DNA from: a virus
DNA length: 26,118 bases
Reading direction: 5' to 3' (one strand)
IMG/VR virus record: IMGVR_UViG_3300035665_000213
Coordinates: 1 to 26,118 of that record
The notes below the pieces were generated by a model that made no database searches, was not told the origin of the DNA, and saw only the letters and a program-made list of their open reading frames with translations. Position numbers and translations under genes: made by a program. Shown here piece after piece: positions 13,061 to 21,055 of this stretch. Within the stretch, counting starts at the first letter, position 1, and every line of letters begins with the position of its first letter.

Positions 13061-14434
13061 ATGGGTTTATTCGATTTTCTTAATCGTAAGGCGGCACCCG
13101 CTAAGATGCCTGTGCAAATGTCGGTTGAACGTGGACTACTAACGTGGGATGGGCAAAACCAAGCAGAGATAGTTAGGGATAGTTACATAGGCAATGATTT
13201 AGTGTATGCCATCATTACGCTGATAACCCAAAAAGCAAAGGTTGCGCCCTGGTTTGTGTACCGTGTAAAGAATAAAGCAGCGCAGAAGCGCTACATGGCT
13301 AAGATGCAGCAACCGGATGCGATTACCGACTATGCCAAACTGAAGGAACTGAAAGAAGAAGCCTTTGAAATATACGAAGGTGATAGCCGACTGAATGAAT
13401 TACTGAAATACCCGAATAGTGAAGATACATGGAGCGATATTATAGAGCAATGGGTTGGCTTTAAGAAGATAACAGGTAACGCTTTCATGTATGCAAAGCA
13501 GGTAGGTGAGGAATCAGTAAACAGGGGCAAGCCGTTAGAACTTTACATGCTGCCATCGCAATACATGGCAATCAAAGTAGATATTGAGCAGTTCCCGCCA
13601 AAGAAGGTAGCCTATCAGTTGTACTATGGGCAGTATATCCCTTTCAATACAATAGAGATTCTGCATGATAAATATTTTAACCCCGAATGGAATGCGACTG
13701 GAGGGCAGTTGTACGGATTATCACCGCTTAGGGCAGCATCTAAGGTACTGACACGTTCAAATGCAAGCAAGGAGGCATCCGTTGCTATGTTCGATAATAT
13801 GGGGCCGTTAGGGGTGTTATACATGGATGACCAACGCTTTGACCCGCTATCGGGTAGCGAACAAGCACAGGCACTCAAGATGCAAATATCAGCCAACACA
13901 GGTTCACATAAGCACGGCAGCGCAGCCGTGAGCGGTTACAAAGTAGGATGGGCGCAGATAGGGTTACCTGCAAAGGACTTGCAACTTATTGAAGCGGAAA
14001 AGTGGGATAAAGAGGCCCTATGCTCAATATACGGTGTACCTCCGGTGTTACTGGGTAATACCGATGCTGCCACGTACAACAACATGAAGGAAGCAGAGAA
14101 ATCACTAACCATTCGGGCGGTGTTACCCGAACTAACTGCTATCAGAGATAACATCAACCGAAAGATGCAGACCGATTGGGGGTATAAGGGTAGCGATATA
14201 TTCGTGGACTTTGACATGAGCATCTACTCCGAACTCGAAGCGAACAGAGCAGAGCAATCTACCTGGCTCAATACTGCATGGTGGTTAACACCGGAGCAAA
14301 AATTAAAGATACAGGGGCTTGCACCCGATCCGAATGTACCTATTGAAGATTATCAAAAGTTGTACGTGCCATCCGGACTTACTCCGATAGATGATTTCAC
14401 TAACCTGCCTTTGAATGTACCGCCAACTTTATAA
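13061..14434 (+). CDS. Portal protein, HK97 family
   Basis: A 457-residue portal protein. The N-terminus MGLFDFLNRKAAPAK is followed by DLVYAIITLITQKAKVAPWF, the central strands (LKELKEEAFEIYEGDSRLNE, then YGLSPLRAASKV), and the sequence MFDNMGPLGVLYMD. Further on come YGVPPVLLGNTDAATYNN and the C-terminal Pro-rich end, all typical of the HK97-type portal fold. The ring forms the DNA gate at one capsid vertex, binding the terminase outside and connector proteins later. It follows the large terminase after 36 bases and overlaps the MuF-like gene by 20 bases. Lengths and order are normal for siphovirus head modules. Confidence 0.92.
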   Translation: MGLFDFLNRKAAPAKMPVQMSVERGLLTWDGQNQAEIVRDSYIGNDLVYAIITLITQKAKVAPWFVYRVKNKAAQKRYMAKMQQPDAITDYAKLKELKEEAFEIYEGDSRLNELLKYPNSEDTWSDIIEQWVGFKKITGNAFMYAKQVGEESVNRGKPLELYMLPSQYMAIKVDIEQFPPKKVAYQLYYGQYIPFNTIEILHDKYFNPEWNATGGQLYGLSPLRAASKVLTRSNASKEASVAMFDNMGPLGVLYMDDQRFDPLSGSEQAQALKMQISANTGSHKHGSAAVSGYKVGWAQIGLPAKDLQLIEAEKWDKEALCSIYGVPPVLLGNTDAATYNNMKEAEKSLTIRAVLPELTAIRDNINRKMQTDWGYKGSDIFVDFDMSIYSELEANRAEQSTWLNTAWWLTPEQKLKIQGLAPDPNVPIEDYQKLYVPSGLTPIDDFTNLPLNVPPTL

Positions 14435-15251
14435 CGCATATCGCAAACGATACAGGGTACTTATCAAGCGTGAGTTGGATAAGCAGACCAAGCAAATACT
14501 TAATGGCGAGCAGCCAAGTAAGGAAGGGCTAAAAAATACACTACGTAATTTGCAACAGGGGGCAAGCAAGGCAATGGCAAAGCACTCATACACCAAAATA
14601 CGCAAGTCGGCAGGTGTAAAGGATTCCATGACACCTGAACAGAAATGGGCAGACATCATGAGAATACTAATAGAGAAATCATTAGAAAAACTTGTTGATG
14701 ACATTACAGAAACAACAAAGGAAAAAGTAAGGCAAGCACTAATAAAGGGAGTACAGGAGAATTGGGATTTACGAAAGATTATTCAAGAGATAGAGAAAGC
14801 AGGGGTAAACGCATATCGTGCAGAATTAATTGCACGTACCGAAACTACTAAAGCAGCTAATCAAGGTTCATTACTTGGGGCAGTATCAACCGGATTGCAA
14901 TCTGTTAAAGAATGGATAGCAATATTAGATGATAGAACACGTAGAACCCCTCGTGATATGTTTGACCATTTTACTATGGATGGTAAGCAAGTGCCGATTG
15001 ATGAATTGTTTACCGTTACCGGAAGTGAATCTACTGCATCAATGGAATACCCCGGAGATCCAAGCGGAGGGTTAGGTAATATTTGTAATTGCAGGTGTAC
15101 AATAGGATTCGAGGCATTAAGAGATGCAAACGATAAACCGATACCAATACAAGGTGGATTACGTGGCGCAGCCGGGGAGATGTGGAACCTATGGAATAAC
15201 CCCGTATTTTTGCAAGTAAACAGAGGAGTATATGAAGCATTACCAGGTTAA
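14415..15251 (+). CDS. MuF-like minor head protein
   Basis: A 278-residue protein of the phage Mu F / SPP1 gp7 type. The N-terminal half is helical and Lys-rich. The MuF signature begins at about residue 138 (ELIARTETTKAANQGSLLG), with the strand WIAILDDRTRR (167-177). The domain ends with a Gly-rich loop GGLGNICNCRC (218-228), whose Cys cluster is the usual end of the domain. Such proteins sit inside the capsid or at the portal and aid assembly or DNA injection. It overlaps both the portal and the protease genes by 20 bases. Confidence 0.85.
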   Translation: MYRQLYNAYRKRYRVLIKRELDKQTKQILNGEQPSKEGLKNTLRNLQQGASKAMAKHSYTKIRKSAGVKDSMTPEQKWADIMRILIEKSLEKLVDDITETTKEKVRQALIKGVQENWDLRKIIQEIEKAGVNAYRAELIARTETTKAANQGSLLGAVSTGLQSVKEWIAILDDRTRRTPRDMFDHFTMDGKQVPIDELFTVTGSESTASMEYPGDPSGGLGNICNCRCTIGFEALRDANDKPIPIQGGLRGAAGEMWNLWNNPVFLQVNRGVYEALPG

Positions 15252-15957
15252 AGATATTAGCAACGGCATCGAGGATATGGATATTCGTTCACGTAACGTG
15301 AAAACGGTATGGGCTATGTGTGGCAATGTTGATTTAGATAACGATGTGATTGTACCGGAAGCATTTACAAAGACTATACAGGAACGTGGGCCGCTTGGTA
15401 AGAATCTAATATGGTCTTTAGTTGACCATAAGAGTTCAATGAAGTACGCACTTGGTAAGCCGAAAGAATTATACGTGGAAGGGAATGCACTTATTGCCGT
15501 TACTGAAATTATAGAAACGGAAATGGGTGAAGATATGCTGAAACTTTATGAGGCTAATCTAATCAATCAGCACTCAATCGGTTTTAGTACTATCAAATCC
15601 GAAATGGATAATTCTACAGGCATCCGCACAATCAAAGAATTGATGCTCTATGAAGGTAGTGCCGTTTTATGGGCAGCCAACCCCGAAACACCTACATTAG
15701 CAATGTATAAAGGAATGGAGCAAGCAGAGGTGCAGGAAACGCTCAATGGCAGATTAGAAAAGCTACTCAAAGCGTTCAAGCATGGCACATTTACAGATGA
15801 AACTTTCTCTTTATTAGAGATAGAAATAAAACAAATACAGAAAGCAATTTCAGACATTACCACTCAACCCGCAGCGAAAGCAGTCGAGCCGGATACGAAT
15901 GCAATAGTATTTGAAGCACTCAAACAATTTAATCACTCGTTAAAATCATTAAAATGA
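15232..15957 (+). CDS. HK97-type prohead protease
   Basis: A 241-residue protein of peptidase family S78. IWSLVDHKSSMKYALGK holds the catalytic His66 and NQHSIGFST the catalytic Ser115. The N-terminal part (MKHYQVKDISNGIEDMDIRS) fits the family start. The C-terminal third (about 165-241) is helical and Lys/Glu-rich, like a scaffold or linker segment, ending near the capsid gene start. The protease matures the head by trimming the capsid protein's N-terminal segment. It overlaps MuF by 20 bases and capsid by 4 bases, a tight head operon. Confidence 0.9.
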   Translation: MKHYQVKDISNGIEDMDIRSRNVKTVWAMCGNVDLDNDVIVPEAFTKTIQERGPLGKNLIWSLVDHKSSMKYALGKPKELYVEGNALIAVTEIIETEMGEDMLKLYEANLINQHSIGFSTIKSEMDNSTGIRTIKELMLYEGSAVLWAANPETPTLAMYKGMEQAEVQETLNGRLEKLLKAFKHGTFTDETFSLLEIEIKQIQKAISDITTQPAAKAVEPDTNAIVFEALKQFNHSLKSLK

Positions 15958-17102
15958 CAAACGAACAAATCGCTGCGGAGGTAAAATCTATTGGAGATAA
16001 TCTTACGCAAGTATTGGCAAATTCTGCCAATGCAAAAACTGATGCGGCTGATGCCAAATTAGTAGTTACCGAACTTAAAAGCAAATTAGATTCAGTAGTT
16101 ACACCTGCTGACCTTGCCGAGTTCAAAGGAGTTATGCAAAATCAATTTGATGCCCTTACCATTAAGGTAAAAGCCGGCAATCCTGATTCTGCAAAGAGTT
16201 TCAACGAAGTATTATCCGAGAAGTTAGAAGGCCGCAACATCGAAGCCGAAATCAAAAAGAATGGCCGTGTTCTGATTGAGATGCCCGAAGTAAAGACTAT
16301 CACTTTGGCCACTAACCTTTCCGGTGATAGCGTTGCGACTTACAATAGCCGCCAAGCTACCCAACCTGCGCAGTTGGTAAATATGCGTGATTTCGTTCCA
16401 ACCGTTCAAAGCCCTACAGGTTTGTATGTAACCTATCGTGAGGCTACTGGTAATGCGAACAACATCGCTGCACAACTTGAAGGATCATTAAAGCAAGAGA
16501 ACAACTATTCTCTGACCGAGGTTAAGACTGTTAATCAGTTCATCGCCGGATTCAGCAAGTTTAGCCGTCAGATGCTTGCATCTTTGCCATTCATGAGCCA
16601 AACGTTACCACGTTTGTTGACTCGTGATTTCTTCAAAGCAGAGAATAGTTCTTTCTTCTCTACCGTATCGGCTGCCTCTACTGGTGTAACTACCACTTCT
16701 GCATCTACCAACCTCGGAGATTTGATTCAGTTGATTGGTAATCAGCGTGCTGCTGATTTCAGTCCTTCTGTAATCTTCGTGAGCAATGCTACTTATAGCA
16801 CTTTGCTGATTGAATCTTTCACCAATGGTTACTACCTCGGTGCAGGTTCTTTAGGTATCGGTGCAAACGGTGCTTTGAATCTTGTTGGCGTGCCTATCGT
16901 TGGCGTTAACTGGATTCCTACCAACCGTGCTTTGGTACTTGACAACTCATTTATTGAGCGTGTAGAGGTAAACGGTTTGAACATTGAGTTAAGCTACGAA
17001 GACCAAAACAACTTCGTGACTAACATGGTTACTGCAAGAATCGAATGTTATGAGGCTATCAACTTGATGCTTCCTAACTCTTCTATTTACGCTACTATCT
17101 AA
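15954..17102 (+). CDS. Major capsid protein, HK97 fold
   Basis: A 382-residue HK97-type capsid protein. Residues about 1-75 (MTNEQIAAEVKSIGDNLTQV, then TDAADAKLVVTEL) form a coiled-coil scaffold-like delta domain, probably removed by the prohead protease. The mature part from about 100 onward shows the fold's typical strands: VNMRDFVPTVQSPTGLYV, FIAGFSKFSRQMLAS with TLPRLLTRDFFKAENSSFF as the spine helix, and a long A-domain ending in ARIECYEAINLMLPNS. No lysine-rich crosslinking loop is obvious. A terminator follows 8 bases after the stop, as expected for a highly expressed gene. Confidence 0.9.
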   Translation: MTNEQIAAEVKSIGDNLTQVLANSANAKTDAADAKLVVTELKSKLDSVVTPADLAEFKGVMQNQFDALTIKVKAGNPDSAKSFNEVLSEKLEGRNIEAEIKKNGRVLIEMPEVKTITLATNLSGDSVATYNSRQATQPAQLVNMRDFVPTVQSPTGLYVTYREATGNANNIAAQLEGSLKQENNYSLTEVKTVNQFIAGFSKFSRQMLASLPFMSQTLPRLLTRDFFKAENSSFFSTVSAASTGVTTTSASTNLGDLIQLIGNQRAADFSPSVIFVSNATYSTLLIESFTNGYYLGAGSLGIGANGALNLVGVPIVGVNWIPTNRALVLDNSFIERVEVNGLNIELSYEDQNNFVTNMVTARIECYEAINLMLPNSSIYATI

Positions 17103-17109
17103 ATTTAGT

Positions 17110-17141
17110 GGGGAGGGGTAAAATCCTCCCCATTATTTTTT
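17110..17141 (+). terminator. Terminator after major capsid gene
   Basis: GGGGAGG (17110-17116) pairs perfectly with CCTCCCC (17125-17131), followed by ATTATTTTTT. It limits readthrough from the abundant capsid transcript into the glycosyltransferase and tail genes. Confidence 0.8.
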
Positions 17142-17164
17142 CCCCATGAAACATATTTCTAAGC

Positions 17165-18112
17165 GTGAGCGAAAACACCCCACCAAAAAGACTACGCATA
17201 TTGTGGCACGTACAGAATTACTTGCCAATGGCAAAATCTGGATCCGAATGGAACGCCCACAACATCAACAAATGGTTGATGAACAGAGGCCACCGGGTAA
17301 AGGTAATGACCTCAAAGATGAATAATGAGAATTACGAATACGATGGCATCCACGTATTCAATAGAAGCAATGATTGGTACTTTCACCATGAATGGGCTGA
17401 TATAATCTTTACACAATTAGACTTCGCAGGGGATGTAGCTATTGACTGCAAAAGCACAAAGAAGCCGGCCGTTTGGTTTGCTCATAATACTTTCATGTAC
17501 TCATCCGTTAGAACACACAGGGAGTTGAATGTAGTGTATAATTCATACTGGAATAGTGAGGAATGCAAGTATGCTAACAACGGATTCGTATTGCAGCCAC
17601 CGGTTGACATCAACCATTACAGGGGTGAGAAAGGAGATAAGATTACCCTAATCAATCTCAATCACAACAAAGGTGCTGAAATGTTCTACCGCATTGCTGA
17701 AGCTATGCCGGATAGGCAATTCTTAGCCATACAAGGCGGGTACGGGCAGCAGATATACAAAGAGTTACCGAATGTAGAGTTTATGGCTAATCAGTCGGAT
17801 ATACGAATCGCATATCGCAAAACGAGAATACTACTAATGCCATCCCACTACGAATCATGGGGGCGAACGGCTACCGAGGCAATGGCATCAGGTATCCCTG
17901 TTATTTGTACTAATCTACCGGGGCTGCGTGAGAACTGTGGAGATGCAGGTACGTACTGCAAACAGGATAGATTGGATGAGTGGGTGGCGGCTATACGAAA
18001 TGTGGAGGAAAACTACGAAATTTGCAGTAATAAGGCATACGATAGAGCAAATGAATTGCAGCCGGAAAACAATCTAATAAAATTCGAGCAATGGGTAACT
18101 ACTCTTACATAA
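17165..18112 (+). CDS. Glycosyltransferase, GT4 (GT-B) type
   Basis: A 315-residue GT-B glycosyltransferase starting with GTG at 17165. RILWHVQNYLPMAKSGSEWN (about 11-30) and HNINKWLMNRGHRVKVMTS form the acceptor-side Rossmann domain. LINLNHNKGAEMFYRIAEAM (162-181) starts the donor domain, and MPSHYESWGRTATEAMASGI carries the E-x7-E motif (Glu230, Glu238) that holds the nucleotide sugar. VNPGGL-like loops are replaced by ICTNLPGL. It lies between the capsid terminator and the connector genes, which it overlaps by 22 bases, so it is not a random insertion. Glycosylating a structural protein is plausible but unproven; the acceptor cannot be read from sequence. Confidence 0.85.
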   Translation: MSENTPPKRLRILWHVQNYLPMAKSGSEWNAHNINKWLMNRGHRVKVMTSKMNNENYEYDGIHVFNRSNDWYFHHEWADIIFTQLDFAGDVAIDCKSTKKPAVWFAHNTFMYSSVRTHRELNVVYNSYWNSEECKYANNGFVLQPPVDINHYRGEKGDKITLINLNHNKGAEMFYRIAEAMPDRQFLAIQGGYGQQIYKELPNVEFMANQSDIRIAYRKTRILLMPSHYESWGRTATEAMASGIPVICTNLPGLRENCGDAGTYCKQDRLDEWVAAIRNVEENYEICSNKAYDRANELQPENNLIKFEQWVTTLT

Positions 18113-18621
18113 TTGATTCTAACATCACGGAGGTAAGCTATGCCGAACCCGTAACGCTGGCAGAGGCGAAATTATACATTCGTGTTTCGCATACTTCCGA
18201 AGATGCGCAAATATCGGAAATGATACGTGCTGCCCGAATGATTATAGAGAAAGCTACCGGGCTATCCCTTATCACAAAGCAGGCCGAGGTATGGTTTTGC
18301 AACAAAGGGGGATGGTTTCAGTTCCCACACGGCCCGATTACTTCATCTATTACCCTGTATGATGTAACCTCTGGCACCGAACTAACCGACAAGACTATCA
18401 TGGGTGGCAAGCATCCGGTTATTACATTCCCTGCTATTGACAAAATGCGGGCGGTGTATAATGTTGGGTTCACGGCACTACCCAATCCTTTGAAAACGGC
18501 AATACTTGACCAAGTGAATCACTTGTATGAGAATAGAGGGGCGTTCGATGAAACGATGGGGGTTTGTCAGAAGGCGTGGCGCACTTGTCAGAGTTACACT
18601 AAAACATCGCCAATCCTATGA
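18091..18621 (+). CDS. Head-tail connector, HK97 gp6-like
   Basis: A 176-residue protein of the phage gp6-like connector type: EVSYAEPVTLAEAKLYIRVS and EDAQISEMIRAARMIIEKAT form the helix pair typical of the family. ALPNPLKTAILDQVNHLYEN closes the domain. It forms the ring under the portal that caps the filled head and receives the tail. It starts inside the end of the glycosyltransferase gene (22-base overlap), and the next gene begins with a 4-base overlap. Confidence 0.85.
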   Translation: MGNYSYIIDSNITEVSYAEPVTLAEAKLYIRVSHTSEDAQISEMIRAARMIIEKATGLSLITKQAEVWFCNKGGWFQFPHGPITSSITLYDVTSGTELTDKTIMGGKHPVITFPAIDKMRAVYNVGFTALPNPLKTAILDQVNHLYENRGAFDETMGVCQKAWRTCQSYTKTSPIL

Positions 18622-18959
18622 GAATAAAAGGAAATAGCCCTAAATTTCTATCGGCTGAATTACTCATTGAGCCGATGGTATTAATGGTGCCTACTACCTT
18701 GACCGATAGTGAGGGGGGCTTTACGGTTACCTATGCGGCAGGCAGTACGATTTGGGGAATGTATGTACCGCTTGGGCAAGACCGACAATTATTATCAGCG
18801 GAGGTAACTTTCACCGATTCGGCAAGGGTGTATATCCGCTACCCCCTCACTTTCGATAACACGTATAAAATACAGATTAATGGGTTTGATTATACAATCC
18901 ATTCGATAACTGATATTGAGAATAGGAAGGAGTATTACGAAATCACAATATTTAGATAA
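18618..18959 (+). CDS. Head closure (head-tail joining) protein
   Basis: A 113-residue small beta-barrel protein of the SPP1 gp16 / HK97 gp7 head-tail joining type. A central YAAGSTIWGMYVPLGQDRQ and SARVYIRYPLTFDNTYKIQI are followed by FDYTIHSITDIENRKEYYEI, the strand layout of the family. It seals the connector and forms the surface the tail docks to. Gene order and 4-base/1-base overlaps with neighbours fit the standard connector block. Confidence 0.8.
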   Translation: MRIKGNSPKFLSAELLIEPMVLMVPTTLTDSEGGFTVTYAAGSTIWGMYVPLGQDRQLLSAEVTFTDSARVYIRYPLTFDNTYKIQINGFDYTIHSITDIENRKEYYEITIFR

Positions 18960-19546
18960 TGGCTAAGGTAGAACTCGACTTATTGGGTGGCAAGGCGGTG
19001 AGGCGAATGTTTGCAATAGCAGCCGAAAAGGTAGGCCCGCAACTTGCAAAGGAGATGAATGCATCCGCTTTAACGATTGAGAAAGATGCAAAGCGGTTAG
19101 CACCTGCGAACTTTGGGAAATTACGCCAATCCATAAAGCACAATATTGGTGAGCCGTTAATGAAATCGGTATATTCAGAATTAGGTTATGCGCCCTATGT
19201 AGAGTTTGGCACGAAATCTAAAGCAATGACAAACCCAATCCATAAAGGGTTTTCAGCATATGCCGCACAATTTAAGGGGAAGGGTGAGGGTGATTATGGA
19301 GATTTGATATTATCACTTCTTTATTATGTAAAGCGTAAAAAGTTAGCCGGAACATACAAAGTAAAATCAAAGAGAAGGGTAGGGAATGCTAATCAAAGGT
19401 TAGATGAGGATTTGAGAGTGGCAGAACGCATGGCATACTTTATACTGAAAAATGGAATTAAGCCACAACCTTTTCTTATACCTGCCTACCTCAATGAAAA
19501 GCCGAAACTTATTAAACGAATAGTAGAATTATTGAAGTTCAAATGA
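18959..19546 (+). CDS. HK97 gp10-like tail completion protein
   Basis: A 195-residue basic protein of the HK97 gp10 type. An N-terminal helix (VGPQLAKEMNASALTIEKDA) leads to KRLAPANFGKLRQSIKH, the family core with R-Q-S-I, then YAPYVEFGTKSK, the Y-x-x-x-V-E-F-G-T signature. An insertion of about 60 residues (LSLLYYVKRKKLAGT and a Lys/Arg-rich stretch) lies before the C-terminal PQPFLIPAY segment. It helps finish the head-tail joint or tail end. Confidence 0.85.
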   Translation: MAKVELDLLGGKAVRRMFAIAAEKVGPQLAKEMNASALTIEKDAKRLAPANFGKLRQSIKHNIGEPLMKSVYSELGYAPYVEFGTKSKAMTNPIHKGFSAYAAQFKGKGEGDYGDLILSLLYYVKRKKLAGTYKVKSKRRVGNANQRLDEDLRVAERMAYFILKNGIKPQPFLIPAYLNEKPKLIKRIVELLKFK

Positions 19547-19959
19547 TAATGAAAAACCCCGCCATACCGATAAAACAATGGTTAGTTGCCCGCCTACAGG
19601 CATACGCCTATATTGATGTGTACGATGGCATGACTCCAACGGATGCAGATGGGGAGTATATTGTTATCACTTCCCGAACTGCGAACCAAGGGGAAGGTAA
19701 AGACTGCTTCCAATTTGAGGTATCGGCTAACGTGGATATAGTAACTAAGGGCAGTAACTTCGGATTCAAGAGAGCAGAGCAAATAGCCGAACTTGTAGTG
19801 GGCGGTATCAATTCAGATACGGTGGTAACCTTACCTGTTGGTTGGGATTGTAAAAACGTGGTATGTGAATCAATCAACAACTTAGAGGACTTAGACCCCT
19901 TTGAGAATACTTTTCGTGTAATAATTCGTTATACCTTTGTAATCACTCAAACAATATAA
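19543..19959 (+). CDS. Tail terminator-like protein (DUF3168-like)
   Basis: A 138-residue protein that starts MIMKNPAIPIKQWLVARLQA (the second Met, 6 bases on, is a possible start) and continues with YDGMTPTDADGEYIVITSRT and FQFEVSANVDIVTKGSNFGF, ending in FRVIIRYTFVITQTI. The helix-then-strands pattern and its position between gp10-like and tail tube genes match DUF3168-type tail terminators, which stop tube growth at the set length and join tail to head. Identified mainly by position and fold pattern. Confidence 0.7.
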   Translation: MIMKNPAIPIKQWLVARLQAYAYIDVYDGMTPTDADGEYIVITSRTANQGEGKDCFQFEVSANVDIVTKGSNFGFKRAEQIAELVVGGINSDTVVTLPVGWDCKNVVCESINNLEDLDPFENTFRVIIRYTFVITQTI

Positions 19960-19960
19960 A

Positions 19961-20401
19961 ATGGCATACACTTTCGTAAACGGCAGAGATATAATTCTGC
20001 AAATTGACTGGGATAATAATTCTACGTTTCTCCCGGTTGCGTGTTTAACCTCTGTATCAATGGATGTAAAAAGAGATGCCATTGATGCTGATTCTAAATG
20101 TGGCGACCAACAATTACCTGGTGATAGCGTGATGCAGACCATTTCGGTTAGCGGTAATGCAATCGACCAAACAGGTACAATCGATAAAGAAAGCTACGAG
20201 CGATTGTATTCTTTGGTAGGTAGCAAGGCAGTAGTAGCTGCTAAATTCGGCCCTGCATCTCCTGTATCCGGCGACATCGTTTATACTGGTAATATATTTG
20301 TTACCTCTATAAAATTGGATGCAAAAGACAAAGACTTGATGAAGTTCGATGCAGAGTTTGGTGTGCAAAGTGCGCCAATGACCCAAACTAAAACGTACTA
20401 A
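19961..20401 (+). CDS. Major tail tube protein
   Basis: A 146-residue tail tube protein of the TP901-1 major tail type. The start MAYTFVNGRDIILQIDWDNN leads to CLTSVSMDVKRDAIDADSKC, the usual loop-and-strand region, then TISVSGNAIDQTGTI, and YTGNIFVTSIKLDAKDKDLM with a final F-D-A-E-F-G strand. Rings of this protein stack to form the tail tube. It is next to the terminator-like protein and the tail chaperone genes, as expected. A second protein of similar type is encoded at 24679. Confidence 0.85.
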   Translation: MAYTFVNGRDIILQIDWDNNSTFLPVACLTSVSMDVKRDAIDADSKCGDQQLPGDSVMQTISVSGNAIDQTGTIDKESYERLYSLVGSKAVVAAKFGPASPVSGDIVYTGNIFVTSIKLDAKDKDLMKFDAEFGVQSAPMTQTKTY

Positions 20402-20404
20402 TTT

Positions 20405-20746
20405 ATGACGCCATACGAATTGAATATTTCGGGGGGTGTTGTAAAATTGGAATGGGGTACATGGGCGATGCACCGCTACTGCGAACTGAATGGGGATATT
20501 CCTATCAGCAAGTTGTTAAGCCTGTATAACGGTGAGGTGTTTTCCTTCAAGCATATTATAACGATGGTACAGGCAGCAAGTGAGAGCGCAGGGCAAGTGA
20601 TAGATGATAGGACTGCTGCAAGGTACATAGATGAAGCGGGCGGGGCGAATGGTAAGGCGGTGAATGAGTTTATCCACTACACTATAAAGTGTATGACACC
20701 GGATGTGCCAACGGATGAAAAGCCTGTGGAAGAAAAAAAAAGTTAA
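20405..20746 (+). CDS. Tail assembly chaperone, short form (gpG-like)
   Basis: A 113-residue protein in the usual place between tail tube and tape measure genes. It begins MTPYELNISGGVVKLEWGTW, has a helical core (YCELNGDIPISKLLSLYNGE, then FKHIITMVQAASESA), and ends in the Lys/Glu-rich tail PVEEKKS. The end of the gene is a run of nine A (20733-20741), the typical site for the -1 frameshift that makes the longer gpGT-type product. The short form helps assemble the tube around the tape measure and is not in the virion in lambda-like phages. It is reported here as the in-frame product. Confidence 0.85.
   Translation: MTPYELNISGGVVKLEWGTWAMHRYCELNGDIPISKLLSLYNGEVFSFKHIITMVQAASESAGQVIDDRTAARYIDEAGGANGKAVNEFIHYTIKCMTPDVPTDEKPVEEKKS
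20734..20740 (+). other. Programmed -1 frameshift site
   Basis: The heptamer A AAA AAA in the zero frame allows both tRNAs to slip back one base. After slipping, reading continues K-L-R-E-K-T-W-D-E-I-L-V-L into the next ORF with no stop until 21054. In the zero frame a stop follows two codons later (TAA, 20744-20746). No structure computation was possible; a short G-rich stretch follows downstream. Confidence 0.8.
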
Positions 20747-21054
20747 GGGAAAAGACTTGGGATGAGATACTTGTTCTCGCCATTGAAGCCGGAATGACCA
20801 TCGAAGGTTTTTGGAGGGCTACATGGCGAGAATTTTTGCTTTATAGGAAAGGTTACGAAGCAAAGCAGTTAGCCGAATGGCAGCGTACACGAATGATAGC
20901 CTATATCATTTATTGCACGAACACCGAAAGCGGCAAGCGAAAAGATATAGGAGAGTTCTTACCTTTGTCAACAGATGAGCAGCCGGATCGGGGAGAGAGA
21001 TTAACGCAGGAACAATTTATAGAGAACATGAAGAAACTTAGTCAAGCAATATAA
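20740..21054 (+). CDS. Tail assembly chaperone, frameshift extension (gpT-like)
   Basis: This ORF is in the -1 frame of the chaperone gene and is open from the slippery site to 21054. The fusion made by the frameshift is about 216 residues. The extension starts KLREKTWDEILVLAIEAGMT and has a helical core with WRATWREFLLYRKGYEAKQL and MIAYIIYCTNTESGKRK. An ATG at 20794 (MTIEGFWR) would be the start if it were a free gene, but the region before it is coding-like and in frame with the slip site. In lambda-like phages the T part binds the tape measure, so the fused form joins the tape measure to the tube proteins. Confidence 0.8.
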   Translation, partial: KLREKTWDEILVLAIEAGMTIEGFWRATWREFLLYRKGYEAKQLAEWQRTRMIAYIIYCTNTESGKRKDIGEFLPLSTDEQPDRGERLTQEQFIENMKKLSQAI

Positions 21055-21055
21055 G

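Noticed and set aside
17146-17325. A 59-codon ORF (ATG 17146, MKHISKRERK...) just after the capsid terminator, overlapping the GT4 gene start in another frame
   Set aside because: The GT4 frame carries the recognisable start of that enzyme over the same bases, and this ORF shows no family features; it is most likely a shadow. It does offer an ATG where the GT4 gene has GTG, so the true start of the GT4 gene deserves a check.
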